Assembly (NCBI RefSeq): GCF_002752635.1
Contig: NZ_AYTW01000016.1
Span: 62,001 to 126,000, forward strand
Direction: 5' to 3'
Source of the DNA: Mesotoga sp. Brook.08.105.5.1
GTDB lineage: Bacteria; Thermotogota; Thermotogae; Petrotogales; Kosmotogaceae
DNA length: 64,000 nucleotides
Shown: positions 1 to 7,567 of the stretch, piece after piece
Layout of the letters: each line of letters opens with the position of its first letter
Position numbering within the stretch: the first letter of the stretch is position 1
The notes under the pieces: generated by a model
The model's input: only the letters and a program-made list of their open reading frames with translations
What the model was told of the DNA's origin: nothing
The model's database searches: none
Made by a program: the position numbers and the translations under genes

Positions 1-229
1 GGTCGAGCTCTTCTTCAGATTTCTTGAAGTCTTTGTAGAAGGCATAGTCAACTCCTCTATCCAAATAGAAGTCAACGGCCTTTCCGAGGGTGTCTTTCAT
101 GAGGGAGAGAATTTCGTTTTCGGAAGCGACATATCCCTTTCTAAGCAGAGCCTGTTTAAACAGTCTGACCATAGCGGGGTAGGTATTGAAAAGCGAACCG
201 TCGAAATCCCATATCAGATTCTCGATCAT
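1..229 (-). CDS. HAD-superfamily phosphatase, N-terminal part (cut by window edge)
   Basis: Partial gene: only the first 76 or so codons are inside the window. The protein starts MIENLIWDFDGSLFNTYPAM, so HAD motif I (DxDGS) is intact with both aspartates, the nucleophile and the general acid/base. It resembles the gene just upstream in sequence and layout (WDF-G-(S/T)LF-(N/D)TYPA), so the two look like tandem duplicates. Its ATG overlaps the TGA of that gene by one base (TGATG at 231-227), which implies translational coupling. HAD enzymes of this type dephosphorylate small phosphorylated metabolites; the substrate cannot be read from the sequence. Confidence 0.85.
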   Translation of the reverse strand, partial: MIENLIWDFDGSLFNTYPAMVRLFKQALLRKGYVASENEILSLMKDTLGKAVDFYLDRGVDYAFYKDFKKSEEELD

Positions 230-882
230 CAGCTTTCACAACCACTGTATCTGTTGCACACCTGCAAAACAGAAGGAACCTGTTTCAAGGAGGTAACGAC
301 AAAATCAGCTTTTGTGGTTGCTGATGACGAATCTGGATTGAAGAGGCAGGTAGCTATTCCGGCGCGTTTCCCGGCCTCAATATCGATCTCTCGATCACCG
401 ATTGTAATAACTCTTTCTCTCTCAAGCCCATACTTGTCGATAATATACATAATTGCCTGTGGATCGGGCTTTCTGGCAAAACCACCGTCTGCGGATACAA
501 TTTCGGAGAAAAGATCCAGCATCTTGTAGTAATTCAGAAGTTTGGTCATGGAGTAATTACTCCTGTGACTGAAAAGGAAATTACTTCCACCGTTCTTATT
601 AATCTGGATACAGGTATCCTTTGCCCCTTCAAAAGGTGGTTGTCTCTCCGGTTCAAGATGGTTCTCTATACTGTAGAAATCCTCCAGAAATCCACTGTGC
701 AGTCTGTACTTATCCATGAAGTGTTGTGCAGCTTTCGATGTTGATTCCTTAAGCTTTTCAAGAATTTCTTTGACGGAAGCTCTCACCTCGTACTTCTCAA
801 GGACCCTTGAGAATACCTCCGCTGCCGCAGGGTAAGTATCGAAGAGAGTGCCACCGAAATCCCAGATAACGTATTCATACAT
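229..882 (-). CDS. HAD-superfamily hydrolase (phosphoglycolate phosphatase-like)
   Basis: A 217-residue HAD hydrolase of the subfamily with a helical cap. Motif I near the N-terminus is WDFGGTLFDT, motif II is the Ser in FLFSHRSN, motif III is the Lys in FARKPDPQA, and motif IV is ITIGDREIDIEAG. The second motif I aspartate, normally the general acid/base, is Gly here; DFGG variants occur in other HAD branches, so this may mean slower or different chemistry rather than loss of activity. The paralogue immediately downstream keeps the usual Asp. The gene follows pyrophosphatase in the same direction. Substrate unknown. Confidence 0.85.
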   Translation of the reverse strand: MYEYVIWDFGGTLFDTYPAAAEVFSRVLEKYEVRASVKEILEKLKESTSKAAQHFMDKYRLHSGFLEDFYSIENHLEPERQPPFEGAKDTCIQINKNGGSNFLFSHRSNYSMTKLLNYYKMLDLFSEIVSADGGFARKPDPQAIMYIIDKYGLERERVITIGDREIDIEAGKRAGIATCLFNPDSSSATTKADFVVTSLKQVPSVLQVCNRYSGCES

Positions 883-951
883 AATGGATTCTCCTTTCCT
901 GTTGCTAAGTCAATGATATACGCTTTTCGGAATTTCGTCCTGTCGCACATT

Positions 952-1455
952 TTAAGAATTTTGAGTTTCTTCAAGATATCTTATTCTTGATGCAGCGATA
1001 ATTTCCAACGTTTCTTCTCTTCTTACCCAGCCCTCAATACCCGTTTTCTTCTTTTCGAGATCCTTGTATACGGAAAAGAAATGCTCGATCTCCTTAAGTA
1101 GATGAGGAGGAACATCATCCAGGCTTTCTATATAGTTCCAGACCGGATCATGTATCGGAACACAAAGGACTTTCTCGTCAGGGCCCTTCTCATCCCACAT
1201 CTTGAATGCGCCGATTGGCTTTGCCTCAATTAAACACCCGGGAAAAGTCGGCTCCCAGAGCAAAACCATTGCATCAAGCGGATCTTCGTCTTCGGCAAGA
1301 GTATTTAATATGAATCCATAGTCCATCGGGTAATGAACAGCAGAAAACAGAGTCCTGTCGAACCTTATCCTCTTGAGTTTCTTATCATACTCATACTTAT
1401 TCCTACTTCCCTTAGGAATCTCTATCATTATGTCAAGCACGGTTTCTTCCTGCAA
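952..1455 (-). CDS. ppa: Inorganic pyrophosphatase (family I)
   Basis: Cytoplasmic family I pyrophosphatase, hydrolysing pyrophosphate to two phosphates and so pulling biosynthetic reactions forward. The core has the family pattern: MIEIPKGSRNKYEYDKK near the N-terminus (substrate-binding Lys, Glu, Tyr), YPMDYGFI, and the metal-binding run EDEDPLDAMVLL with three aspartates. I chose a TTG start at 1455 because AAGGAGGTGA lies 6-7 bases upstream; this gives 167 residues, normal for bacteria. A longer reading frame to 1518 would run through the upstream terminator. It follows the subtilase gene but is separated from it by that terminator. Confidence 0.93.
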   Translation of the reverse strand: MQEETVLDIMIEIPKGSRNKYEYDKKLKRIRFDRTLFSAVHYPMDYGFILNTLAEDEDPLDAMVLLWEPTFPGCLIEAKPIGAFKMWDEKGPDEKVLCVPIHDPVWNYIESLDDVPPHLLKEIEHFFSVYKDLEKKKTGIEGWVRREETLEIIAASRIRYLEETQNS

Positions 1456-1484
1456 AGCTCTCACCTCCTTATCAATTATGCCAG

Positions 1485-1507
1485 AAAAAAGCCCCCTTGC
1501 GGGGGCT
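1485..1507 (-). terminator. Rho-independent terminator after the subtilase gene
   Basis: Read on the minus strand, AGCCCCC, loop GCAA, GGGGGCT, then TTTTT. A perfect 7-bp GC-rich stem with a U-tract, placed between the subtilase stop codon and the pyrophosphatase ribosome site. Confidence 0.9.
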
Positions 1508-1524
1508 AGATATTGCATACAACC

Positions 1525-3585
1525 TCAGAAGGCACTGAAGTAAAACGACCAGCCGTCTGAAATGAAACCCGTTCCGGCTGGAAGTTCTCTCTCAAAATAT
1601 ATCCTCCTGCCCGGATCGTTGTCGTACTCTACGTAGCCGGTGAAGACGACGGTTTTATCGGCCAGAAAATCTTCTAGTCCCGGGAATGGTTCGCTTGTAA
1701 GCGTATACTGCGGTGCCGGGGCATAGTCCGGGAGCGCAAAAGTTCCTCCGTCGTAGGATATAGTAGAAGAGAACTCCTCGCCGGTGAAGGCGTTGATCGC
1801 GGTCACGATGAACTGCAGAAGCGTGATCTCAGGATCGACTATCTCCGTGCCTTCCTGGAAGACCGAAATCTTTTCTATCACCAATTTCGGACTTGAAGAA
1901 AACTCGACTACATCGGCCCAGACGTAGTTTATCGGGTTGTGAGTGACTTCGTAACTCTCCCACTTCATGCCTTCCTGCTCCTGCACCCTTCCAGAGAAAT
2001 ATAGCAGAGAGCTGGGATCGAAGAGGTCTCCGCTTCCAAAATAGACGTCGTACATCCCCACATCTATGTCAAAAGCCGCCGCTCCTGCCAGTTCGAGATC
2101 GCCTATGCTCTTGATGTATATCGGCGGAAGGTTCCGGTCATGGGGTATCATCGAGACGTACACGCCCGGTATCCCCATCGGATAGTCGCCCTCCAGTTCC
2201 TCATCGTAATAGGTCCTCTTCGTCTGAATCCAGAAGAATGCGTTTCCTCCGGTGCCGAAGGCATCGGGATCTAGCGAGAGCGATTTCTCTACGTTCAGCC
2301 TTCCGTAACCGCTGTCGTTATCCTTTCCAGGAGCCATTATATCGTCGGCTCCGAGCTCGATAAGTTTCCTGTACTGGTAAACGGTCAGTCCCATGTCTCT
2401 GTATTTCTGCTGGAGAATGGCGATCGCGCCCGAGACGTGAGGGCAGGCCATCGACGTTCCGCCGTAATATGCGTACGGCAGGTCGGGATAGGCGAACTCG
2501 GCCACATCCCAGAGTGGAACGGTAGAAAGGATCGAAAAATCGCCGGGAGCGGCCACCGAGAGCTTGACGCTCCTGTTCGAGAAATGGGTGATCCCGTCGC
2601 CCGCTGTGGAGGCGGCCACGACCACGACTCCCGGGTACATGGCAGGACTCTTGACTTCGTTCACATGTTCATTTCCGGCCGAGTTCACAAAGACCACCCG
2701 GTTTTCGGATGCATAAGCGATCGCATCGTACAGAAGCGTCGAAAAGCCCTTGCCTCCCCAGGAGTTGGAAAGTACCGTGGCCCCGTTTTCAATCGCATAC
2801 ACTATACCGGCCGCGACGAACTCGTCGCCTATATAGTCGGGCTGGAAGATCGGTATATCCATTATCTTCGCTCCGGGGGCCACGCCTACGACGCCATGGC
2901 CGTCGTCCTTTGCGGCGATAGTACCGGCGACGTGAGAGCCGTGCGCTCCGAAGGAGTAGTCTATGTCGGGGTCGATCTCCAGATCGAGGAGCGGATCGTA
3001 CCTGTGAGTTATCTGACCCTGGAGATCTGGGTGGTTAGAGTCGATGCCAGTGTCGATTACGGCGACGATTATGCCGGTCCCATCGTACCCGGCGGCCCAG
3101 GCTTGCGGTGCACGGACCTTCTTGACTCCCCAGAGGAATCCTTCAAGGTCGGGGAACGCGTCCTCGGCAAGAACCACGGGCAGTTCGGGCAATTTCAGGT
3201 TATCGTCTTTCACCGGCTTTATAAGTTCTCTTTCGTAGTTCGGTTCTATGTATCTTATCGATGCGACTAGCTCCGGTCTCTCGACAAAAAGCTCCCTGAT
3301 AGCGGCCCTCGCCTCCTCGACCGTCGAGTCGAACCGCAACCCCGCAGCGTTCAAGCGCGGTATATCGATGGTTATCTCAGCATCGAGAAGAGAAACGATC
3401 TCGCTCAAAGCCTCGATGTCGTTGTAACCCACTATAAGTCTTCCTTCAACGTAGGGCGCATCCTGTATCTGCTTCCATACAAGCTCCACATCGGCGCCGG
3501 CGCTGTTACCCGGGGCAACTCTCACACAGGAAGCGAACACAAGGGCCAGCAATACGACACTTATTAACAGTAAGGTTTTCTTCAT
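1525..3585 (-). CDS. Subtilisin-like serine protease lipoprotein (S8 family)
   Basis: Secreted S8 protease, 686 residues from the chosen ATG (SD GGGAGGTGG). Signal peptide with lipobox LVFASC puts the lipidated Cys near residue 20. A propeptide-like region follows. The catalytic domain has Asp178 (VAVIDTGIDS), His218 (GAHGSHVAGT), oxyanion Asn305 (NSAGNE) and Ser378 (YGGTSMACPH), so the triad is complete. About 230 residues of beta-rich C-terminus after the protease match nothing I recognise. The gene begins 17 bases after the stop of the upstream lipoprotein gene, so the two probably form one operon and act at the same cell-envelope site. Confidence 0.92.
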   Translation of the reverse strand: MKKTLLLISVVLLALVFASCVRVAPGNSAGADVELVWKQIQDAPYVEGRLIVGYNDIEALSEIVSLLDAEITIDIPRLNAAGLRFDSTVEEARAAIRELFVERPELVASIRYIEPNYERELIKPVKDDNLKLPELPVVLAEDAFPDLEGFLWGVKKVRAPQAWAAGYDGTGIIVAVIDTGIDSNHPDLQGQITHRYDPLLDLEIDPDIDYSFGAHGSHVAGTIAAKDDGHGVVGVAPGAKIMDIPIFQPDYIGDEFVAAGIVYAIENGATVLSNSWGGKGFSTLLYDAIAYASENRVVFVNSAGNEHVNEVKSPAMYPGVVVVAASTAGDGITHFSNRSVKLSVAAPGDFSILSTVPLWDVAEFAYPDLPYAYYGGTSMACPHVSGAIAILQQKYRDMGLTVYQYRKLIELGADDIMAPGKDNDSGYGRLNVEKSLSLDPDAFGTGGNAFFWIQTKRTYYDEELEGDYPMGIPGVYVSMIPHDRNLPPIYIKSIGDLELAGAAAFDIDVGMYDVYFGSGDLFDPSSLLYFSGRVQEQEGMKWESYEVTHNPINYVWADVVEFSSSPKLVIEKISVFQEGTEIVDPEITLLQFIVTAINAFTGEEFSSTISYDGGTFALPDYAPAPQYTLTSEPFPGLEDFLADKTVVFTGYVEYDNDPGRRIYFERELPAGTGFISDGWSFYFSAF

Positions 3586-3602
3586 CTGCACCACCTCCCC
3601 TC

Positions 3603-5573
3603 TCAATTATCTCCACCGGTGGTGAAGCGGTTGTAGTAATCGGCGTCGTTGAACCACCTGTCGAAATGGTAGCCCAGGTCTATGGTGGTCGAATAAGCGA
3701 CCGAATCGAAGAAGCCGTCTCCGTCTTCATCATCTCCAAAGTAGATGGCCACCGCGTAATCCAGACCCCACTCATAGGTCTTGAAGGCCTCGAGCTGATC
3801 GAAGGGGTACAGGTACGCCTGCCCGTTGAGAATGAAGATCCAGTTCATCTCTTTCCCAAGCCAGAACGGATCCAGAAACTTCACGGAGACCTGTTGTGGG
3901 CCGTAGGTGGAGAAATCGAAAGTTTCGAATTCGCTGTCGACTGCCAGCAGATGCTGGTAGTCGCTCTGAACAGTGTCGTATATCCAGGGCGTATAGTGAT
4001 AGGTGATCTCGCTCTCGTCGAGGAGACCGCCGCCCAGTACAGGCACTTTGCTAGAATTGACTTTGTCGACGGGCGCCCACTTCAGTACCGGTCTTCTCGA
4101 AACTCCCGTCGAGTTGTTCGCCGGGGAGTTAAGCTTGACCTTGAAGATATCGAGCGGTACCACCGAGGCGACGTTGCTGTCCTCCGACTCGCTTCCGTCG
4201 GCGTAAACCGATCTGACCTTGTAGAAGTACCTGTTGCCTGCCTCGATCCCGATTCCGCTATCGAAACCGGAAAAGGCGGTCTTGAAGGCTATCTTCTTGT
4301 AGTTAACACCATCACTGGAGCGGTAGATGTTGAAACCCACTAACCCCGCAAGGTTCTCGGGGGGGTCCCAGGCGATCTGAACGATTATGTTGCCCTCTGC
4401 CGGGGCTCCCGCAAGATCCTCGAAGGTCTCCTCATCGAGGTGTAGTTTTCTGCCGTTGATCTCTTTCGGTAGCGAGTAGTAATTGACGTTGGCGTCCGAC
4501 GTCCACGACCAGAGCCAGACTCCTAATGGAGGGAACGTCTCGGCCGGTTCGGCATTTTCGGCCGTGAAGTTGAGGTTTACAACCCGGTCGAGCCTGGCCC
4601 TGTTGTAGTTGTAAACTACGACATGAATCGGTACATCTCCGTTGAAGATCTCCGCCGGGATAGGGAAAGTGGCTTCCGACATGCCAAAAGACGCGAAATC
4701 TCTAACTCCGGCCCAGGGAACGTATCCGATGCCCACGTATAGAGCATCCCAGACATCGTATTCCAGATCGCTTGCATACTCGATATTCAGATAAACGTTG
4801 GTGGATACATCTGTCGGATCTATCTCGTTGCCGTTGCCGTCCAACAGCATGATCTCGATTTCGGGGTAAGAACCGTCGAGAGGATCGATCATGGCCCTGT
4901 TGATCGCCATGTCAACAGGCAAGGGGCTGCCTGCTGAGGCCAGTTCGTTGGACGGAATCAGCGGTACAGCCAGTCCCTCGAGAACGCTCGGAGCAAGACC
5001 GGTTTTTTCTGCCTTTAACGTCACTTCCCTGACCTCTAGAAGACCCGGGGACAGGAACCAGAGAAGATCAATCTCGGTCTTTCCCTCGAGATCGGTCTCT
5101 CCGGAACCCAGGAGCACGCCTGTTTCACCGTCTAAGACCTCCAGGGAAACTCCTGCGGCGGCCGGTCCCGTCATGTACTCCACCAGGGTTACCAGGATCG
5201 TGTTCCCGTACTCCTGCAAGATTTCCACCGTCTTCGTTTCAGATTCCACGTGAACGGCCGGTTGTCCGTAGGTGGCTTCGTATTTGCCCTTTATCTCTCC
5301 TTCGACCTTCACCTGATGAGTTCCGGCCGCGAGAGTCACGGTTTTGCTGGTTTCCTGGCTTTCATACTCGGCCTCTCCAACGTGAAGAGTGTAACTGGCC
5401 GATACTATCTCCGCAGTTGTGTTGAGCTTCCAGCTTATAGTGGCTTCATTGCCCGAAACGACGATCGAAGTTATCTCGAGAATCGCTTCGGTCGGTTTGA
5501 GTGGTTTGATACAAGAAGTAACTACAAGCATGGCAGCAACGATCGCTACCAGTAACAATATGCTTTTCTTCAT
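3603..5573 (-). CDS. Surface lipoprotein with fibronectin type III-like domain
   Basis: 656-residue lipoprotein: signal peptide with lipobox LVVTSC, then several beta-sandwich segments. The clearest is an FN3-type domain in roughly residues 390-470 (PPENLAGLVGFNIYRSSDG through YFYKVRSVYADGSESED). It is followed by an Ig-like stretch with the pattern LNSPANNSTGVSRRPVLKW, common in bacterial surface proteins. No catalytic motif was seen. SD AAGGAGGT precedes the ATG. Its position directly upstream of the subtilase lipoprotein suggests a shared role in binding or breaking down extracellular polymer, but that is inference. Confidence 0.8.
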   Translation of the reverse strand: MKKSILLLVAIVAAMLVVTSCIKPLKPTEAILEITSIVVSGNEATISWKLNTTAEIVSASYTLHVGEAEYESQETSKTVTLAAGTHQVKVEGEIKGKYEATYGQPAVHVESETKTVEILQEYGNTILVTLVEYMTGPAAAGVSLEVLDGETGVLLGSGETDLEGKTEIDLLWFLSPGLLEVREVTLKAEKTGLAPSVLEGLAVPLIPSNELASAGSPLPVDMAINRAMIDPLDGSYPEIEIMLLDGNGNEIDPTDVSTNVYLNIEYASDLEYDVWDALYVGIGYVPWAGVRDFASFGMSEATFPIPAEIFNGDVPIHVVVYNYNRARLDRVVNLNFTAENAEPAETFPPLGVWLWSWTSDANVNYYSLPKEINGRKLHLDEETFEDLAGAPAEGNIIVQIAWDPPENLAGLVGFNIYRSSDGVNYKKIAFKTAFSGFDSGIGIEAGNRYFYKVRSVYADGSESEDSNVASVVPLDIFKVKLNSPANNSTGVSRRPVLKWAPVDKVNSSKVPVLGGGLLDESEITYHYTPWIYDTVQSDYQHLLAVDSEFETFDFSTYGPQQVSVKFLDPFWLGKEMNWIFILNGQAYLYPFDQLEAFKTYEWGLDYAVAIYFGDDEDGDGFFDSVAYSTTIDLGYHFDRWFNDADYYNRFTTGGDN

Positions 5574-5663
5574 CCCTCTACCTCCTTCATGAGGACATCA
5601 GAGTTTTTTAGTTCCATCTGATCATTATGATTATACATATTTCATTTCCTTCAAAGCAAGAAA

Positions 5664-5698
5664 TCTCTCTTGAGTAGATTTAATTATGATGCATTACG
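5664..5698 (-). repeat. Dispersed 35-bp element, copy 1
   Basis: On the minus strand this 35-bp stretch is identical to 43562-43596 and, over 33 bp with one mismatch, to 31765-31797. The shared core is AATTAAATCTACTCAAGAGA. It lies between the lipoprotein gene and a decayed acyl-carrier-like reading frame. Function unknown. Confidence 0.85.
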
Positions 5699-5759
5699 TC
5701 GAAGAGCTCCAGAACAGGCTGTTTGTAATAAGTGGGAAGGGCACGCCTGAGAAGACTTC

Positions 5760-5975
5760 TCAAAGATTGACACGAACGTACAAAACTGTCTGGAAGGTAT
5801 CATTTGAAATCGAAATTATTGCTTCGTCTGGAATGTCAAAACCCATCTCTTCGTTCTCCCGATTCTCGAATCTCAGCAGATCTTCAAGAGTTGCAATGAG
5901 TAGATTTTTAGATAATTTGCAGCCAGTTGAGTCTTCGGAAAGTTTGCAGTACTGGCGAATGACGTAGCGGAAAGA
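5760..5975 (-). pseudogene. Decayed acyl-carrier-protein-like fragment
   Basis: The minus-strand frame reads ...CKLSEDSTGCKLSKNL..., LEDLLRFENRENEEMGFDIP, DEAIISI..., then stops at 5760. Spacing and residues such as the GFDIPDEAI block resemble the second half of acyl carrier proteins, where an acidic helix is followed by F-x-I-P-D-E. The phosphopantetheine attachment motif DSL is not recognisable and no start codon fits, so it is either dead or only superficially ACP-like. Low confidence. Confidence 0.35.
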
Positions 5976-6122
5976 GTCTAAATTTCCCCTAATCTGCAGG
6001 CACTATGAACAAATGGGAGGCCTCTTTCACTCTCAAATCACATATAAAGAGAGCTCCTGTTGCCGGATGGTTCTCTTGGGCGGACAATGCAAATAAATAC
6101 AATTCAAATTGTGGGGTTGAGA

Positions 6123-7300
6123 ATGAGACGTCTTTCTTCGTTGCTACTGATTTTCTTTTCAATCATTGTACTAAGCTCATGTTTTAAACAGAATAATTCA
6201 TCAGTTGATTTCTTGAATACTTAGGTAGAGTATTCTTCGAAAAACGTAACAGTCTCCTGGAAACCAACACATGGTATCAACAATCTATACCTATACTCTG
6301 TTGAGGAGGTGAATTCATCGAGACTTCTGAAACAGAGATCGTACTCACAGATCTAGAAGAAGGGTGGCACATTGTTGAAGTCAAGGTTATTGATTCGATC
6401 AGTTTGCCTGATAGGTACATCCACGGTGCCTTTTCGGAAGATTTCACTCCCTTTGGAAGATATGTTTTTCTGGAATGGGAGTTCTCCGAGAAAGTATCCA
6501 GGGTCGAGTTTAGGTTTGTCTAAACAAACACGGAAGATTTCGAATATATAACCGATTGGCTTGACTGGAAACCCAGTAGCACTTCCATCCTCATAAGCGA
6601 CGCAGGGCTGACAGCAACCCTGAAGGAGGGGAACATAGTTCTGGGCATTTTCGAGGTCGGTAAGATATACAGGATGTACATAAGGGCTTACGACAGACTG
6701 GGAGCACGCGCTACTGCGATCAGTACCGACCTTCTGCTGTTTTCAGGCTAGATGAAAGGTACGCCGGCGAAGACAAACCCCTGATCTATCTGGAAGCGGG
6801 AAAGATTCTGTTTTCCGACGGAGAGAGTAAAGGTTCAATAGAAGTGGCCATCGTAGCACCCAACGTCGCACATTATGTGCACAGCAAAAAGGAATACTTC
6901 GCACCCGATAACAGCCTGAACGGAGAACTCATGTACCTTCAGTTTTCCATAGTCCGTGACGAGGGTCGGGTATTTGAAGAGGCTTACTTCCAACAGTTTC
7001 TCGAAAACAGAACCAGTTTTGATGGTGTCATCCCTTCGAGCAAAGAAGCAGTAGTCGTCAGGGGTTTTTTAGACCAAGCGCCTGGTATCTCTCAAGTGAG
7101 TGACATCGTTGCGGTTCTAAGATTCAGTTTCTCTGAAGAAATGAGCGAAGAAAGAGTGAATTTTGGAATCGGGTTACAACATGAATCTGATCCTACAGGT
7201 CCGAGATATTTCATAAGAGACGAGAAGGACAGAACTATTGATGGCATCACAGTGGACAATAATCCGATAGAGATCCAGCTGCCCGAACTTACGGAACGGG
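6123..7300 (+). pseudogene. Broken surface lipoprotein gene
   Basis: An ATG at 6123 opens a lipoprotein signal peptide (MRRLSSLLLIFFSIIVLSSC), followed by beta-sandwich-like sequence in three successive pieces. Lesions seen: TAG at 6222-6224, a frameshift near 6315, TAA at 6521-6523, and a frameshift near 6745 where the frame resumes as VFRLDERYAGEDKPL and continues through VAPNVAHYVHSKKEYF to about 7300. Restoring these gives a roughly 390-residue lipoprotein similar in kind to the FN3-type protein at 3603-5573. The multiple independent lesions make a true pseudogene more likely than sequencing error. Confidence 0.75.
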
Positions 7301-7320
7301 AATGTGAGGGGGAGATCTGT

Positions 7321-7479
7321 ATGAAGAGACTCCTACTGGTTCTAGCTATGCTTCTGGTTGTCTATATATCTTTCTCGAATGTGCCGCGAAAGATGGTTTT
7401 CTGCAAGAGAGAGTCCAACAAGGAAATCTTGTTATTCATAACTTTAACAGGGAGCTGTCCAGGTTATGAATTCAACTGA
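7321..7479 (+). pseudogene. Truncated exported-protein start
   Basis: After the broken lipoprotein frame, an SD (GAGGGGGAG) precedes an ATG at 7321 and a convincing signal peptide (MKRLLLVLAMLLVVYISFSN). The frame closes after about 52 residues with no recognisable domain. It is probably the remaining 5' end of a following surface-protein gene whose body is lost. It reads in the same frame as the end of the preceding pseudogene, so the boundary is uncertain. Confidence 0.45.
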
Positions 7480-7567
7480 TCGGTTGTCAGAAATTCGGTA
7501 ACACTGGCATGTTATAATCCATCTAAGTTGCTTTTCTCAAGCTTTACACTCATTCGGGAGGTAGCAC

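Noticed and set aside
2437-3270. 277-codon plus-strand frame opposite the subtilase gene
   Set aside because: It is the antisense shadow of a protease with intact catalytic motifs and has no recognisable domain.
5686-5967. 93-codon plus-strand frame
   Set aside because: The minus strand of the same stretch gives the better protein-like (ACP-like) reading.
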